Of a DNA stretch of 64,000 bases, positions 54,055-62,609 are shown piece after piece. Made by a program: the position numbers and the translations under genes. Location of the stretch: NCBI RefSeq assembly GCF_015352985.1, contig NZ_JACYXF010000006.1, forward strand, positions 173,466 through 237,465, written 5' to 3'. Origin of the DNA: Noviherbaspirillum malthae. Its GTDB lineage: Bacteria; Pseudomonadota; Gammaproteobacteria; Burkholderiales; Burkholderiaceae_D. Each line of letters begins with the position of its first letter. The first letter of the stretch is position 1. Under the pieces are notes generated by a model. The model saw nothing but the letters and a program-made list of their open reading frames with translations, ran no database searches and was not told the DNA's origin.

Positions 54055-56037
54055 TCACTTGCCGGATCTAACCATCCTTTGATTCAGGCTGGCAACTGCG
54101 GCCACCAGCGCCGTGGGTTCAACCGGCTTTGACATGTAACTCGTGAAGCCCGCGCGCAGCGCCCGCATCTTGTCGTCCGAACGCGTGAAGGCGGTCAGCG
54201 CGAGCGCGGGCACCGTTCCGCCGCGCGTCTCGTCCAGCATCCTGACACGGCGCATGAATTCATAGCCGTCCACATCGGGCATGCCGATATCGCTGATGAT
54301 GACGTCGGGCCGGGAGTCCTCCAGCAGCGCCAGCGCCTTGGGTGCGCCTGCCGCGGTAATGACGCTTGCGCCGTTCTGGGAAAGAATGTGCTCGACCAGG
54401 TCGCGCGCGTCCTGTTCATCGTCGACCAACAGCACCCTGAGACCCGAGAGATCGGCGGCATCGCTCTGTACCGGCGCAGCATTCGCACGGTTTCTGTCCG
54501 TCGGGAAGAGCAGGGATGAGGTCTGCGTATCCAGCAGCGGAAGGCGGATGGTGAAGGTGGTGCCCATGTTTTCGCCGGGGCTTGCCACCTCGATCGAACC
54601 TCCCTGCATTTCCACCAGCTGGCGCGCGATCGACAGGCCGAGCCCGAGGCCGCCGTAACGGCGCGTGGTGGATGCATCGGCCTGGCGGAAACGATCGAAT
54701 ACATAAGGCAGGAAATCCAGGCTGATGCCGATTCCCGTATCGCTGACCAGGATGCGGATGTCATTTTCCTGCTTTTGCATCTGCAGCCGCACCGTGCCGC
54801 CGTTGGGGGTGAACTTCACTGCGTTGGACAGCAGGTTCCACATCACCTGCTGCAGCCGGTTCGGATCGCCGTAGATGGGGCCGGTATCGGTATCCAGCGA
54901 GTTTTCCATGCGTATGTTCTTGGCCATTGCCGCGGGCCGCACTGTTTCCATTGCCGCTTCGACGAAGCCGAGGGGATCGATCGATTTCATGTCCAGCCTC
55001 ACCTTGCCGGAAATGATCTTGCTCATGTCGAGCAAGTCTTCGATGAGCTGGGCCTGCGCATGCGCATTGCGCTCGATGGTGTCAAGACCCTTGCGCAGCG
55101 TTGCCTCGTCCCTGACGCCGCGCTGCAGGATCTGCGCCCAGCCCAGGATGGCATTGAGCGGCGTGCGCAATTCATGCGAGAGCGTGGCCAGGAACTCGTC
55201 CTTCAGCTCGCTCATGCGTTCAACCTGGTTGCGGGCTTCGCGCTCCAGCATCAGCATGCGCTGGCGTTCCTCCGCCTTGGCTTGCGACAGCGCGAGGTGG
55301 CGTGAACCCGATTCGAGGCGGGCGTCGTAGATGGAAGCCATCAGCGCAATGGTCAGCACGCCGACCGTGGCAATGATGACCAGAACGGCCAGTGCATTCT
55401 GGCTGACGCCGCGCGAGGCCGCCGTGCAGACACTGCCGAGGGGAAAACTCGCTGCAGCCATTCCGGTGTAATGCATGCCGGCGATGGCGAATCCCATCAC
55501 GACTGCAGCGCCGATCTGCAATGCCCAGACATGCGGCATGTTTTCCCGGAGCCGGAAAGCAATCCACAGGGCGCCGGCGGAGGTGACGATTGCAATCACG
55601 ACCGAGGCTGCAAAAAGCGCCGGGTCGTAGACGATGCCCGGTTCCATCTTCATGGCGGCCATGCCGGTGTAATGCATCGCATTGATGCCAACGCCCATCA
55701 GCACCGAACTGGTGGCCAGGTCGGACAGCCGCAGATTCGGCAGGCTGACCTGCCACAATGCCATGCCGGAGACGGTGATCGGGAGTAGCAATGACAAAAG
55801 GGTGATCGGAATGTCGTAGCCGATGGGGATGGGAAGGCGGAACGCCAGCATGCCTACGAAATGCATGGCCCAGATGCCTGTGCCCATGGCCAGCGCGCCG
55901 CCGCTGATCCAGAGGCGCGCGCTCAAGCCATGCGAGTTCTTGACCCGGCCCGCCAGGCTGAGCGCGGTATAGGAAGCGAAGATGGCTACCAGTATGGAAA
56001 CCAGTACCAGCGGAATATCGTGATGCCCGGGCAACAT
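54055..56037 (-). CDS. MHYT-domain hybrid sensor histidine kinase
   Basis: A 660-residue protein. The N-terminal half is a seven-helix MHYT sensor with three motif copies (GIWAMHFVGMLAF, GINAMHYTGMAAM, IAGMHYTGMAAAS), proposed in the family to bind copper and sense O2, CO or NO. A coiled coil leads to HisKA (FLATLSHELRTPLNAILGW, phospho-His in SHELR). HATPase_c follows (NLLSNAVKFTPNGG, DTGIGI, GGLGLGLSIAR), then a C-terminal receiver (VLLVDDEQDARD, ISDIGMPDVDGYEFM with the Asp acceptor). It neighbours two c-di-GMP enzymes on the same strand. Confidence 0.93.
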   Translation of the reverse strand: MLPGHHDIPLVLVSILVAIFASYTALSLAGRVKNSHGLSARLWISGGALAMGTGIWAMHFVGMLAFRLPIPIGYDIPITLLSLLLPITVSGMALWQVSLPNLRLSDLATSSVLMGVGINAMHYTGMAAMKMEPGIVYDPALFAASVVIAIVTSAGALWIAFRLRENMPHVWALQIGAAVVMGFAIAGMHYTGMAAASFPLGSVCTAASRGVSQNALAVLVIIATVGVLTIALMASIYDARLESGSRHLALSQAKAEERQRMLMLEREARNQVERMSELKDEFLATLSHELRTPLNAILGWAQILQRGVRDEATLRKGLDTIERNAHAQAQLIEDLLDMSKIISGKVRLDMKSIDPLGFVEAAMETVRPAAMAKNIRMENSLDTDTGPIYGDPNRLQQVMWNLLSNAVKFTPNGGTVRLQMQKQENDIRILVSDTGIGISLDFLPYVFDRFRQADASTTRRYGGLGLGLSIARQLVEMQGGSIEVASPGENMGTTFTIRLPLLDTQTSSLLFPTDRNRANAAPVQSDAADLSGLRVLLVDDEQDARDLVEHILSQNGASVITAAGAPKALALLEDSRPDVIISDIGMPDVDGYEFMRRVRMLDETRGGTVPALALTAFTRSDDKMRALRAGFTSYMSKPVEPTALVAAVASLNQRMVRSGK

Positions 56038-56585
56038 GTTGTTTGTTTGAAAGTGGCCGGTGATGGTGGGATTGTTGTGTCTATTATCGCCAGCAGGTAA
56101 GGACTACGGCAAGACTGGCACGCGGACATTGCCACGCTTCGGATTCATCTGGCACTGTGGCGGAGGGGCGGCCTCGCAGGTGTATTGAACAGTGCGAGTT
56201 GGCCTGGAAGTTGCCGCTTACCTGCGATGCGGTACGGCTTCTGCCCTGAAAATTGGCCTTACGGCTCTTGACAAAAGCGCGAAATTTCAAACTTGTGCAC
56301 AAAGTCAGATAATCGAAAAAATTTTTGCTCCAATGTCCTGCGCTGGCGATCACTCGATTTGATTTTTCCTAACTCATTGATTTTTATCACTTCTCAAGAT
56401 TGCTGAAGAAAAAGGCAATTTAAGAAACGCCCCGTCAAATCTGGCACTACCCGTTGTCAAGAGGGGGTTATGCACAAAGTTTTCCACAGGCAATGTGGAT
56501 GACTGGAAAATCGCTTATGTGACAAAGAGTTACGCGGCATTCTTTATCTGTGAGCAAGTCTTTTGGCCACAAGACCAATGCCGGC
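56038..56585. other. Gene-free AT-rich region with DnaA-box-like motifs
   Basis: A 548-bp region without a supportable gene. The stretch at about 56280-56440 is clearly more AT-rich than its surroundings and is followed by a cluster of DnaA-box-like sequences (see 56293-56502). It also contains the promoter of the hybrid kinase at its left edge. Confidence 0.5.
56293..56502. promoter_or_regulatory. Cluster of DnaA-box-like motifs
   Basis: TTATGCACA (56468-56476) and TTTTCCACA (56480-56488) both fit TTWTNCACA. TGTGGATGA (56494-56502) is a one-mismatch box on the other strand, and TTGTGCACA (56293-56301) is another one-mismatch box. Three lie within 35 bp beside an AT-rich tract. No replication gene is adjacent, so a DnaA-titration or DnaA-regulated site is more likely than an origin. 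Confidence 0.4.
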
Positions 56586-56783
56586 TCATGCTTGACAAGC
56601 CAGTACCAAGCTTGTTACGTGCATCTGCCGCTGCTCGAAGGCTTCGATCAGAAGAATCAGTTCGTCCATGCGGGCTTCTCGGTCGCTGCGGGGGCCGGAA
56701 TTCCAGAGCGCGTCGAATTCTTCGACTGCCGCCTGATATTCCGCTTCGCTGGGGATGGCGGTAAAAAGGTTGGAAGATGTCAT
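56586..56783 (-). CDS. HigA-like antitoxin N-terminal fragment
   Basis: A 65-residue product starting MTSSNLFTAIPSEAEYQAAV. The segment IPSEAEYQAAVEEFDALW followed by DELILLIEAFEQRQ matches the N-terminal region of HigA-type antitoxins (IxTEAEYxAALxEIDxLW ... LVxLVEAYE). The DNA-binding helix-turn-helix that should follow is missing, and no other frame downstream restores it. No HigB toxin is adjacent. It may be a remnant of a lost toxin-antitoxin pair or a stand-alone short protein. Confidence 0.55.
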   Translation of the reverse strand: MTSSNLFTAIPSEAEYQAAVEEFDALWNSGPRSDREARMDELILLIEAFEQRQMHVTSLVLACQA

Positions 56784-56997
56784 GAGCTGATTCGGAGTAT
56801 GCAAATTTCGCCGTGCGCCGGTCGACCGCATTATTCCCGGGTTCACGGGTGATGACGTCGGATGATAGGGGAGCAATATTGCCGTGAAATGAAATTCGCC
56901 TGCGTGTTCTACTCACGGCGGCCCCATCCAAAGCGGCACGCATAACGATACTGTGCGGTTCAGTTTAGGTTGACAGATCACCGGCGTCAAGCAAAAC

Positions 56998-57013
56998 TGT
57001 ACGGCTTGGTACA
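56998..57013. promoter_or_regulatory. Candidate TetR operator
   Basis: TGTAC-N6-GTACA inverted repeat, 15 bp before the TetR-family start. A related ACTG-N7-CAGT repeat lies upstream at about 56950-56964. The position suits autorepression of the TetR gene. Confidence 0.45.
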
Positions 57014-57027
57014 AAAAAGAGGATATT

Positions 57028-57639
57028 GTGAGAGTCAAAACTGAAGCCAAGCGGCAGGCGATCCTGGATATCGCTTCGGAAGTCTTCCGCGAACTCGGCT
57101 TCGAAGCCGCTTCCATGTCCGAAATTGCAGCCCGGCTGGGCGGCTCCAAGACGACCCTGTATTCCTATTTCAAGTCCAAGGAGGAAATCTTCCTGGAAGT
57201 GCTGCTCGCGTCAGGCGAACGGCACGGCAAGGCCGCTTTCCTCGAGCTGGAAGAATCCGGCGACATCCGGCTGGGCCTGCTCGAATTCGGCGTACGGCAT
57301 CTCGAATTCATTACCAGGCCGGAGCCGTTGGCCATGTTGAGACTGGCAATCGCAGAGGGCAACCGCTCGGATCTCGGCAGGCAGTTCTATGAACGCGGGC
57401 CCGCAGTCATGCTGGCCGAACTGAGCACTTATCTGCAGACGCTGATTGAGAGGAAGCTGCTTCGCGACAGAACCGATGCAAAGACGATGGCGCTGCAGCT
57501 GAAAGCCCTGTACGAAGCCGAGGTGGTGGAGCGCCAGCTGTTCGGCGACGCCGGCAAGCCTCTTGTGCTGGACCTGCGATCGATTTCTGAACGCGCGGTT
57601 GATGTTTTTCTTGCCGCTTATGCAGCAGCAGAACATTGA
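57028..57639 (+). CDS. TetR/AcrR-family transcriptional regulator
   Basis: A 203-residue repressor with a GTG start after AAAGAGGA. The N-terminal helix-turn-helix (about residues 10-55) is RQAILDIASEVFRELGFEAASMSEIAARLGGSKTTLYSYFKSKEEI. The C-terminal ligand domain includes the TetR_C-type FITRPEPLAMLRLAIAEGNR block found in AcrR-like regulators of the AefR/YbiH kind. No efflux operon is adjacent in the window, so targets are unknown apart from likely autoregulation. Confidence 0.9.
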   Translation: MRVKTEAKRQAILDIASEVFRELGFEAASMSEIAARLGGSKTTLYSYFKSKEEIFLEVLLASGERHGKAAFLELEESGDIRLGLLEFGVRHLEFITRPEPLAMLRLAIAEGNRSDLGRQFYERGPAVMLAELSTYLQTLIERKLLRDRTDAKTMALQLKALYEAEVVERQLFGDAGKPLVLDLRSISERAVDVFLAAYAAAEH

Positions 57640-57853
57640 GTCCGGTCCGGGGAGGCCTGCTGCAAATCCGGCGTGCAAGGTTCTGAATTTCTTGATCTGG
57701 CAACGCATTTTGCCTGCGCATATGCGCTATGCTGCCGGCTGCGGATTTCAGGACGAGAACCCCGTCATGAATCCTGCGAATTATGCTTTCACTCCGTGCG
57801 GCGGCTCAATGAAGGTGCAAGTGCAGCCGTCAGCGGAATCATCTCGGAATGGT

Positions 57854-58246
57854 ATGTTCAAGAATAAGATCGCAGCGGGCATGATGCTGCTTGCTGCATG
57901 CGGCCTCGCCAGCGCGAAATGGATCAAGGTCGCCGAAACAGAAGGCGATACCTTCTATTACGAATCCAGCATGGTTCGCAAGGCGGGAAAGTATATGCGC
58001 CTCTGGCACCTGATCGATCATTCCGAAGTGAAGCTGGCAGCCAGAGGACCTTACAAATCAAGCAAGGTGCAGATCGAGCTGGAATGCAGGGAAAACAGGT
58101 GGCGCGTGACCTATCTCACCTATCATTCCGAACGCATGGGAGCGGGCAGCCTGCTTGACTCGTTTTTCGATCCCAATGCCGTATGGGAGCCGATGGTTCC
58201 CAATTCTCCGATCGAGAAGATTTCCGAAGGTATCTGCAAGGGCTGA
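57854..58246 (+). CDS. Exported adhesin-E-like (CNP1-like) small protein
   Basis: A 130-residue protein starting MFKNKIAAGMMLLAACGLASAKW, a Sec signal peptide; the Cys in LLAACGLASA is not in a clear lipobox. The mature part, WIKVAETEGDTFYYESSMVRK followed by MRLWHLIDHSE, ... IELECRENRWRVTYLTYHSE and a terminal ISEGICKG, matches the surface-adhesin E family (about 100 residues, two conserved Cys in the second half). Role unknown. Longer in-frame starts reach back to 57563 but would precede the signal peptide. Confidence 0.72.
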   Translation: MFKNKIAAGMMLLAACGLASAKWIKVAETEGDTFYYESSMVRKAGKYMRLWHLIDHSEVKLAARGPYKSSKVQIELECRENRWRVTYLTYHSERMGAGSLLDSFFDPNAVWEPMVPNSPIEKISEGICKG

Positions 58247-58698
58247 TGAAATCGGGCGCAATGCCTGTTGCCTTTGTTATAACGCAGGGGCTGTGTCGCT
58301 CACTGCCCAAGTTGATCAAGCCGATACGTCGCGGTCGCTCAAGGCATGCATGAATAAAACACGGCTGTTCGCGGCCGGCCACTTTCATTAAGCTTCGGGC
58401 GAATAGGAAAGCGCTTTACTAAATATCGTAAATGATGCGCTACGAAGTGTGAGCGCGATCCGATGCCTTGCATCTACTGAGCAAGCCTCACGCCAGAAAG
58501 TAGGACGTGTCTCTGCTTTCATCGCTTGACGTGACAGGTATTATCGCGTTTGTTGATGTTTTGAACCGCAATGGCAGCAATAGCAAATTCCCCTTGCTAA
58601 GCCAATTTATTTGCTGGCATACTTAGTTAAGCGCTTAACTATATAGCCGCTTAGCCCTGCGCGTCTGCAGGCAAACCACGAAATTCATGGAGACGAGG
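58247..58698. promoter_or_regulatory. Promoter region of the GH3 gene with two LacI-type operators
   Basis: A 452-bp gene-free region. AGTTAAGCGCTTAACT (58625-58640) is a perfect 16-bp palindrome 60 bp upstream of the GH3 start. GGAAAGCGCTTTACT at 58406-58420 has the 10-bp palindromic core AAAGCGCTTT (58408-58417). The spacing of about 220 bp would allow looping. Palindromes with a central GCGC or CG are typical LacI-family sites, and a LacI gene lies immediately downstream of the glycosidase. Confidence 0.65.
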
Positions 58699-60993
58699 AT
58701 GACAAGAAAACAAGTTGCCGGTTCGGCAAGGACATATCGTGCGCAATCGGATAAACCCGCCATCGCGAAAACGCTGAATGATGTCCGAAGCGAAAAACCG
58801 GGTGTCGCACTGACCGCCTTGCTCGGCACCGCCTTGCTATCGCTGACCGCATGCGGCGGCGGTTCGAGCGGCAGCCAGAGCGCCGGCCAGTCGGTCGTGC
58901 AGCCAAAGCTTGAAGTGCGGACGAAAGCACTCCTCACGGTCGACAACCTGCAGTTCAAGGACTTGAACGGCAATCAGAAACTGGACCCCTACGAAGACTG
59001 GCGCCTGCCGGTCGATGCCCGCGTCGACAACCTGGTAAGCCAGATGACCCTGGAAGAGAAGGCCGGTCTGATGCTGATCGATACCCTGAACGCGGATTGC
59101 AAGGGCGCGGTTCCGCAGGCAGGCGTCGATTTTGTGAACACCCAGAAAATGGCCCGCTTCATTTTCCGCAGCGTGGTGACCGGAGCGCCGGCCTGCACCG
59201 CGACAGGTGGGCGCAGCGGCCAGCCGGTGACGCCGGAAGAGGCTGCCAGGTTCATGAATTCCGTCCAGGCGCTGCGCGAAGCGACCCGCCTTGGAATTCC
59301 TGCGCTGTTCAAATCCAACGCACGCAATCACTACGAGAAGGATGCACGCGTCGGCATCAACGAAGCCGCGGGCGCATTCACGGAGTTTCCGAAAGAGGGC
59401 GGCCTGGCCGCTGCTGCGCTCGGCACCGGTGACATGTCGGTCATCAAGGACTTCTCGCAAGTCATGGCCGAGGAGTGGAAGTCCATCGGACTTCGCGGCA
59501 TGTACGGCTACATGGCCGACCTGGCCACCGAGCCGCGCTGGTACCGCGTGCACGAGACGTTCACCGAGGACGCGGATCTCAACGCCAACATCATGAAGAC
59601 GCTCGTCGAAAATCTTCAGGGCGGCCCGCTCAACAAGGACTCGGCGGTTGCCCTGACGATGAAGCATTTCCCCGGCGGCGGCCCGCAGGAGCAGGGCCTG
59701 GACCCGCACTATGCATTCGGAAAGAATCAGGTCTACCCGGGCAACAACTTCGGCTATCACCTGAAGCCGTTCATGGCTGCCATCAATGCCGGCGTGGCTT
59801 CCATCATGCCTTACTACGGCGTTCCGATCTCGGTCACCTATGACGGTGTCAGGTATGACCAGACCGGCATGGCATTCTCCAAGCAGATCGTGACCGATCT
59901 GCTGCGCGGCAAGCTCGGTTTCAAGGGCTATGTCAATTCGGACACCGGCATCATCAACGACCGCGCATGGGGCCTGGAAAACAAGACCGTGCCGGAGCGC
60001 GTCGCTGCCGCCATCAATGGCGGAACCGATACCTTGTCCGGGTTCAACGTCAACAAGACCATCACGGATCTGGTGCAGGCCAGGCTCGTGACCGAAGAGC
60101 GGGTGAACGAAGCTGCGAAACGGCTGCTCAAGGCGCAGTTCCAGCTCGGGCTGTTTGAAAATCCCTATGTCGATCCGGCGCAGGCCAACGGCATCATCGG
60201 CAAACCGGCGAACCGGGAGAAGGGACTCGAGATCCAGCGCAAGTCGATCGTTCTGCTGCAGAACCAGGACCAGGCCGGCGGCGCGAAGACACTCCCCTTG
60301 AAAGCGGGCGCGAAGGTGTACACGATGGGCATTGCGAAGTCCGACGTCGAGAAGTACGGCTACACCGTCACCGACGGCGAGGCGCTGGCCAACGGCGTCC
60401 GTCCGAGCGCGGCCGGACATGACTATGCCGTGATCCGTGTCGAGGTCTCGAATCCAGCGGCCGTTACCGGCACTTACGTCAGCAACGGGGCAACCACCGG
60501 CGCCAATCCGGCGTTCCTGAATCCGCTGACCGGCAAGCCCTACGGCGCGGATGACCGCTGCAGCGTGGATGCGACGCAGACATGTACGGACAACGGATTG
60601 ATGTTCGGCGGATCTTTCCCTTGGGAGGCCAACAACCTGTCGTTCACCAAGATGGCCGAATCGCAGTCCTGGAAGATCTCTCCATCACTGGACCAGATCA
60701 AGGCCGTGATGAACGAGGTCGGCGCCGGCAAGACCGTGCTGAGCATTTACTTCCGCCAGCCTTACGTTCTCGACGACGCCAGCGGTCTGAAAAACGCAGG
60801 CGCCATCGTGGCGGGCTTTGGCGTCAGCAATGGAGCCCTGCTTGACGTGCTGAGCGGTAAATTCAAGCCGCAAGGCAAGCTGCCTTTCGCGCTCGCCAAC
60901 AATCTTCAGGCCGTTATCGACAACCAGCCGGATGTTCCGGGTTATCCGGCAAAGGATACGCTCTATCCTTACGGCTTCGGACTAGGTTATTAA
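58699..60993 (+). CDS. GH3-family glycoside hydrolase, lipoprotein
   Basis: A 764-residue exo-glycosidase. The start at 58699 (MTRKQVAGSA) has GGAG 6 bases upstream; an ATG four codons earlier overlaps that site. A long n-region leads to LLGTALLSLTAC, a lipobox, so it is anchored to the membrane with a Gly/Ser linker (GGGSSGSQ). The GH3 N-domain begins VDNLVSQMTLEEKAGLM, with KHFPGGGPQEQGLDP and the nucleophile region GYVNSDTGIINDRAWG. The C-domain (about 510-764) ends LPFALANNLQAV ... YPYGFGLGY. Likely a beta-glucosidase or similar that feeds oligosaccharide products to the nearby transporter. Confidence 0.9.
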   Translation: MTRKQVAGSARTYRAQSDKPAIAKTLNDVRSEKPGVALTALLGTALLSLTACGGGSSGSQSAGQSVVQPKLEVRTKALLTVDNLQFKDLNGNQKLDPYEDWRLPVDARVDNLVSQMTLEEKAGLMLIDTLNADCKGAVPQAGVDFVNTQKMARFIFRSVVTGAPACTATGGRSGQPVTPEEAARFMNSVQALREATRLGIPALFKSNARNHYEKDARVGINEAAGAFTEFPKEGGLAAAALGTGDMSVIKDFSQVMAEEWKSIGLRGMYGYMADLATEPRWYRVHETFTEDADLNANIMKTLVENLQGGPLNKDSAVALTMKHFPGGGPQEQGLDPHYAFGKNQVYPGNNFGYHLKPFMAAINAGVASIMPYYGVPISVTYDGVRYDQTGMAFSKQIVTDLLRGKLGFKGYVNSDTGIINDRAWGLENKTVPERVAAAINGGTDTLSGFNVNKTITDLVQARLVTEERVNEAAKRLLKAQFQLGLFENPYVDPAQANGIIGKPANREKGLEIQRKSIVLLQNQDQAGGAKTLPLKAGAKVYTMGIAKSDVEKYGYTVTDGEALANGVRPSAAGHDYAVIRVEVSNPAAVTGTYVSNGATTGANPAFLNPLTGKPYGADDRCSVDATQTCTDNGLMFGGSFPWEANNLSFTKMAESQSWKISPSLDQIKAVMNEVGAGKTVLSIYFRQPYVLDDASGLKNAGAIVAGFGVSNGALLDVLSGKFKPQGKLPFALANNLQAVIDNQPDVPGYPAKDTLYPYGFGLGY

Positions 60994-61000
60994 GGTTTGA

Positions 61001-61023
61001 CTTCCGGCTTCGTCAGCCGGAAG
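61001..61023 (+). terminator. Terminator after GH3 gene
   Basis: CTTCCGGCT / AGCCGGAAG 9-bp stem with a 5-base loop, 7 bp after the stop. A second inverted repeat (GGCCGGA...TCCGGCC, 61026-61049) followed by GGCTTTTTC lies directly beyond and is probably the effective terminator. Confidence 0.7.
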
Positions 61024-61091
61024 AAGGCCGGATTATCATGATTCCGGCCATGGCTTTTTCGGGGCCGGCTCGGCTGAATCTCTGCTGCGCG

Positions 61092-61122
61092 AGACCCTGC
61101 ATGGAATGTCTGTGCAGGGTCT
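61092..61122. terminator. Hairpin between convergent GH3 and LacI genes
   Basis: AGACCCTGCA / TGCAGGGTCT 10-bp perfect stem with an 11-base loop, followed by TTCCGTTT. It could serve either strand. Confidence 0.6.
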
Positions 61123-61233
61123 TTCCGTTTGCATTCACGTCGCGCAGCGAGGGAGCTGCCTGATATTGCGGTCGATGTGGTGAAGCAGAGACGACGTCCT
61201 GCATGCGCCGATGTTCCGCAATGGTGAACGCGG

Positions 61234-62244
61234 TCAATCCCTGCGCGATCTTCCGCCGGTGGATCCGCGCAATACCAGCTGGGGATCGAGCACCGTATGC
61301 TCTTCGGTGGTTCTGCCGGCCAGCAGGTCGAGCATCTTCCTCATCGCCAGTTCGCCCATGCCCTCGCTCTGCAGATTGACCGAAGTGAGGGAAGGGGACA
61401 CGTACTCGGCGTAGGGAACGTTGTCGAACCCGCCGACCGCGATGTCCTGCGGAATCCGGAAGCCGAGTGACTGCGCTTCCTTCATGAATCCGATGGCCAG
61501 CAAGTCGTTGTAGCAGATCAATGCGTCGGGATGGTCCTTGTCCAGCATGATCAGGGAGCAGAGACGTTCGCCTTCGGATGCGAAGGGCGCTTGCGCCTCG
61601 TAGCGCCGCAGCGGCAATCCATGCCGCTCCAAGCATTCGTTAATACCGGCAACACGGTCGCTGTCCCAGCGCGATTTGGAAAAGCCGAGATAGGCGATGT
61701 TCTTGAAGCCCTGCGTAACGAGATGCTGGGCCAGCATGTATCCGCCGCGCTGCCCGCCGCTGGCTACGCTGGTGACCTTGGTCGAGTCGAGTTTGCCGAA
61801 GAGGACAACTGGCTTGCCGTAGTTGATCACCGTCTTGATATCAGACTCCGGCATGCGGGAGCTGATGATCAGGCCGTCCACGCGCCGGCTCAGGGTATCC
61901 AGCAATTGCAGTTCGCGCGCCTGGTTTTCCTCGGTATCGACGAAGAGCAGGGTATAGCCGGCCTCGATGGCGATCCGGTTTGCGCCCTTGACCACGGCGG
62001 TGAAGTGCGGATTGTTGATGTCCAGGATGGCAACGCCGATCGTTTTGGTTTCGCCGGTGACCATCGAGCGGGCCAGTTCATTCGAGCGATAACCGAGTTC
62101 GGCGACGACCGAATTGATGTTCGCTTCGACGTTCGGCGAAAAACGCTGCGCTCCATTCAGGAATTTGGAGACCGTTGCGATCGAGACTCCGGCTGCCTTG
62201 GCGACATCATGGAGAGTTGGAGCATTTTTTTTCATCGGTGGCAT
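61234..62244 (-). CDS. LacI-family transcriptional regulator
   Basis: A 336-residue repressor. The helix-turn-helix is LHDVAKAAGVSIATVSKFLNG and the hinge helix region is LGYRSNELARSMVTG. The periplasmic-binding-protein-like core (about residues 65-330) has VAILDINNPHFTAVVKGA, LIISSRMPESDI, DALICYNDLLAIGFMKEAQ and GGFDNVPYAEYVSPSLTSV. The start MPPMKKNAP is used; MKKNAP three codons later is possible, and a longer frame from 62286 is less likely. It sits between the convergent GH3 gene and the divergent TRAP genes and probably controls both, relieved by a sugar or sugar acid. Confidence 0.92.
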   Translation of the reverse strand: MPPMKKNAPTLHDVAKAAGVSIATVSKFLNGAQRFSPNVEANINSVVAELGYRSNELARSMVTGETKTIGVAILDINNPHFTAVVKGANRIAIEAGYTLLFVDTEENQARELQLLDTLSRRVDGLIISSRMPESDIKTVINYGKPVVLFGKLDSTKVTSVASGGQRGGYMLAQHLVTQGFKNIAYLGFSKSRWDSDRVAGINECLERHGLPLRRYEAQAPFASEGERLCSLIMLDKDHPDALICYNDLLAIGFMKEAQSLGFRIPQDIAVGGFDNVPYAEYVSPSLTSVNLQSEGMGELAMRKMLDLLAGRTTEEHTVLDPQLVLRGSTGGRSRRD

Positions 62245-62609
62245 AAGGCAGGCGGGTGGAAATCCAGGCAAGAGACAGATATGCAATTCTAAATCATTGG
62301 CCTGCTAACCATGCCTTCATGAAAGACGGGATTTCTGCTCATGAACATGGTGTTTTCGGTAATTTAGGGAAAACGTTGCACAAATTATAGCCTGTACTTG
62401 CACCGATTTTACCCATTACTGAAGGGCATGGTCGGCGGCACTGCGAAAAATGCTTGCGCATCTCCCAATAAAGCGGTTTAATCCAGTTAAACGTTTTCCG
62501 GAATTTCGCAGAGCGCTTCCGGAACGTGCGGGAACAGCGTCCGTCATCGCAAACGGTTGAACCAGGCAGCCTGAAAAAAGGGCGCTTTTTAATAAACAGG
62601 AGATAGGCT
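62245..62609. promoter_or_regulatory. Divergent lacI/dctP promoter region
   Basis: A 365-bp gene-free region. AGTTAAACGTTTTCCG at 62485-62500 shares AGTTAA-x-CG-x-TT with the perfect operator upstream of the GH3 gene. GGAAAACGTTGC at about 62368-62379 is a weaker LacI-like half-palindrome near the regulator's own start. The AGGAGATAG ribosome-binding site of dctP is at 62599-62607. Confidence 0.5.

Noticed and set aside
56293..56502. Chromosomal or plasmid replication origin
   Set aside because: No dnaA, rep, parAB or iterons are nearby; the DnaA-like boxes alone are not enough, so it is kept only as a candidate DnaA-binding cluster.
58640..58700. ATG at 58687 as the GH3 start
   Set aside because: It overlaps the GGAG that best explains initiation at 58699; the difference is only four codons.
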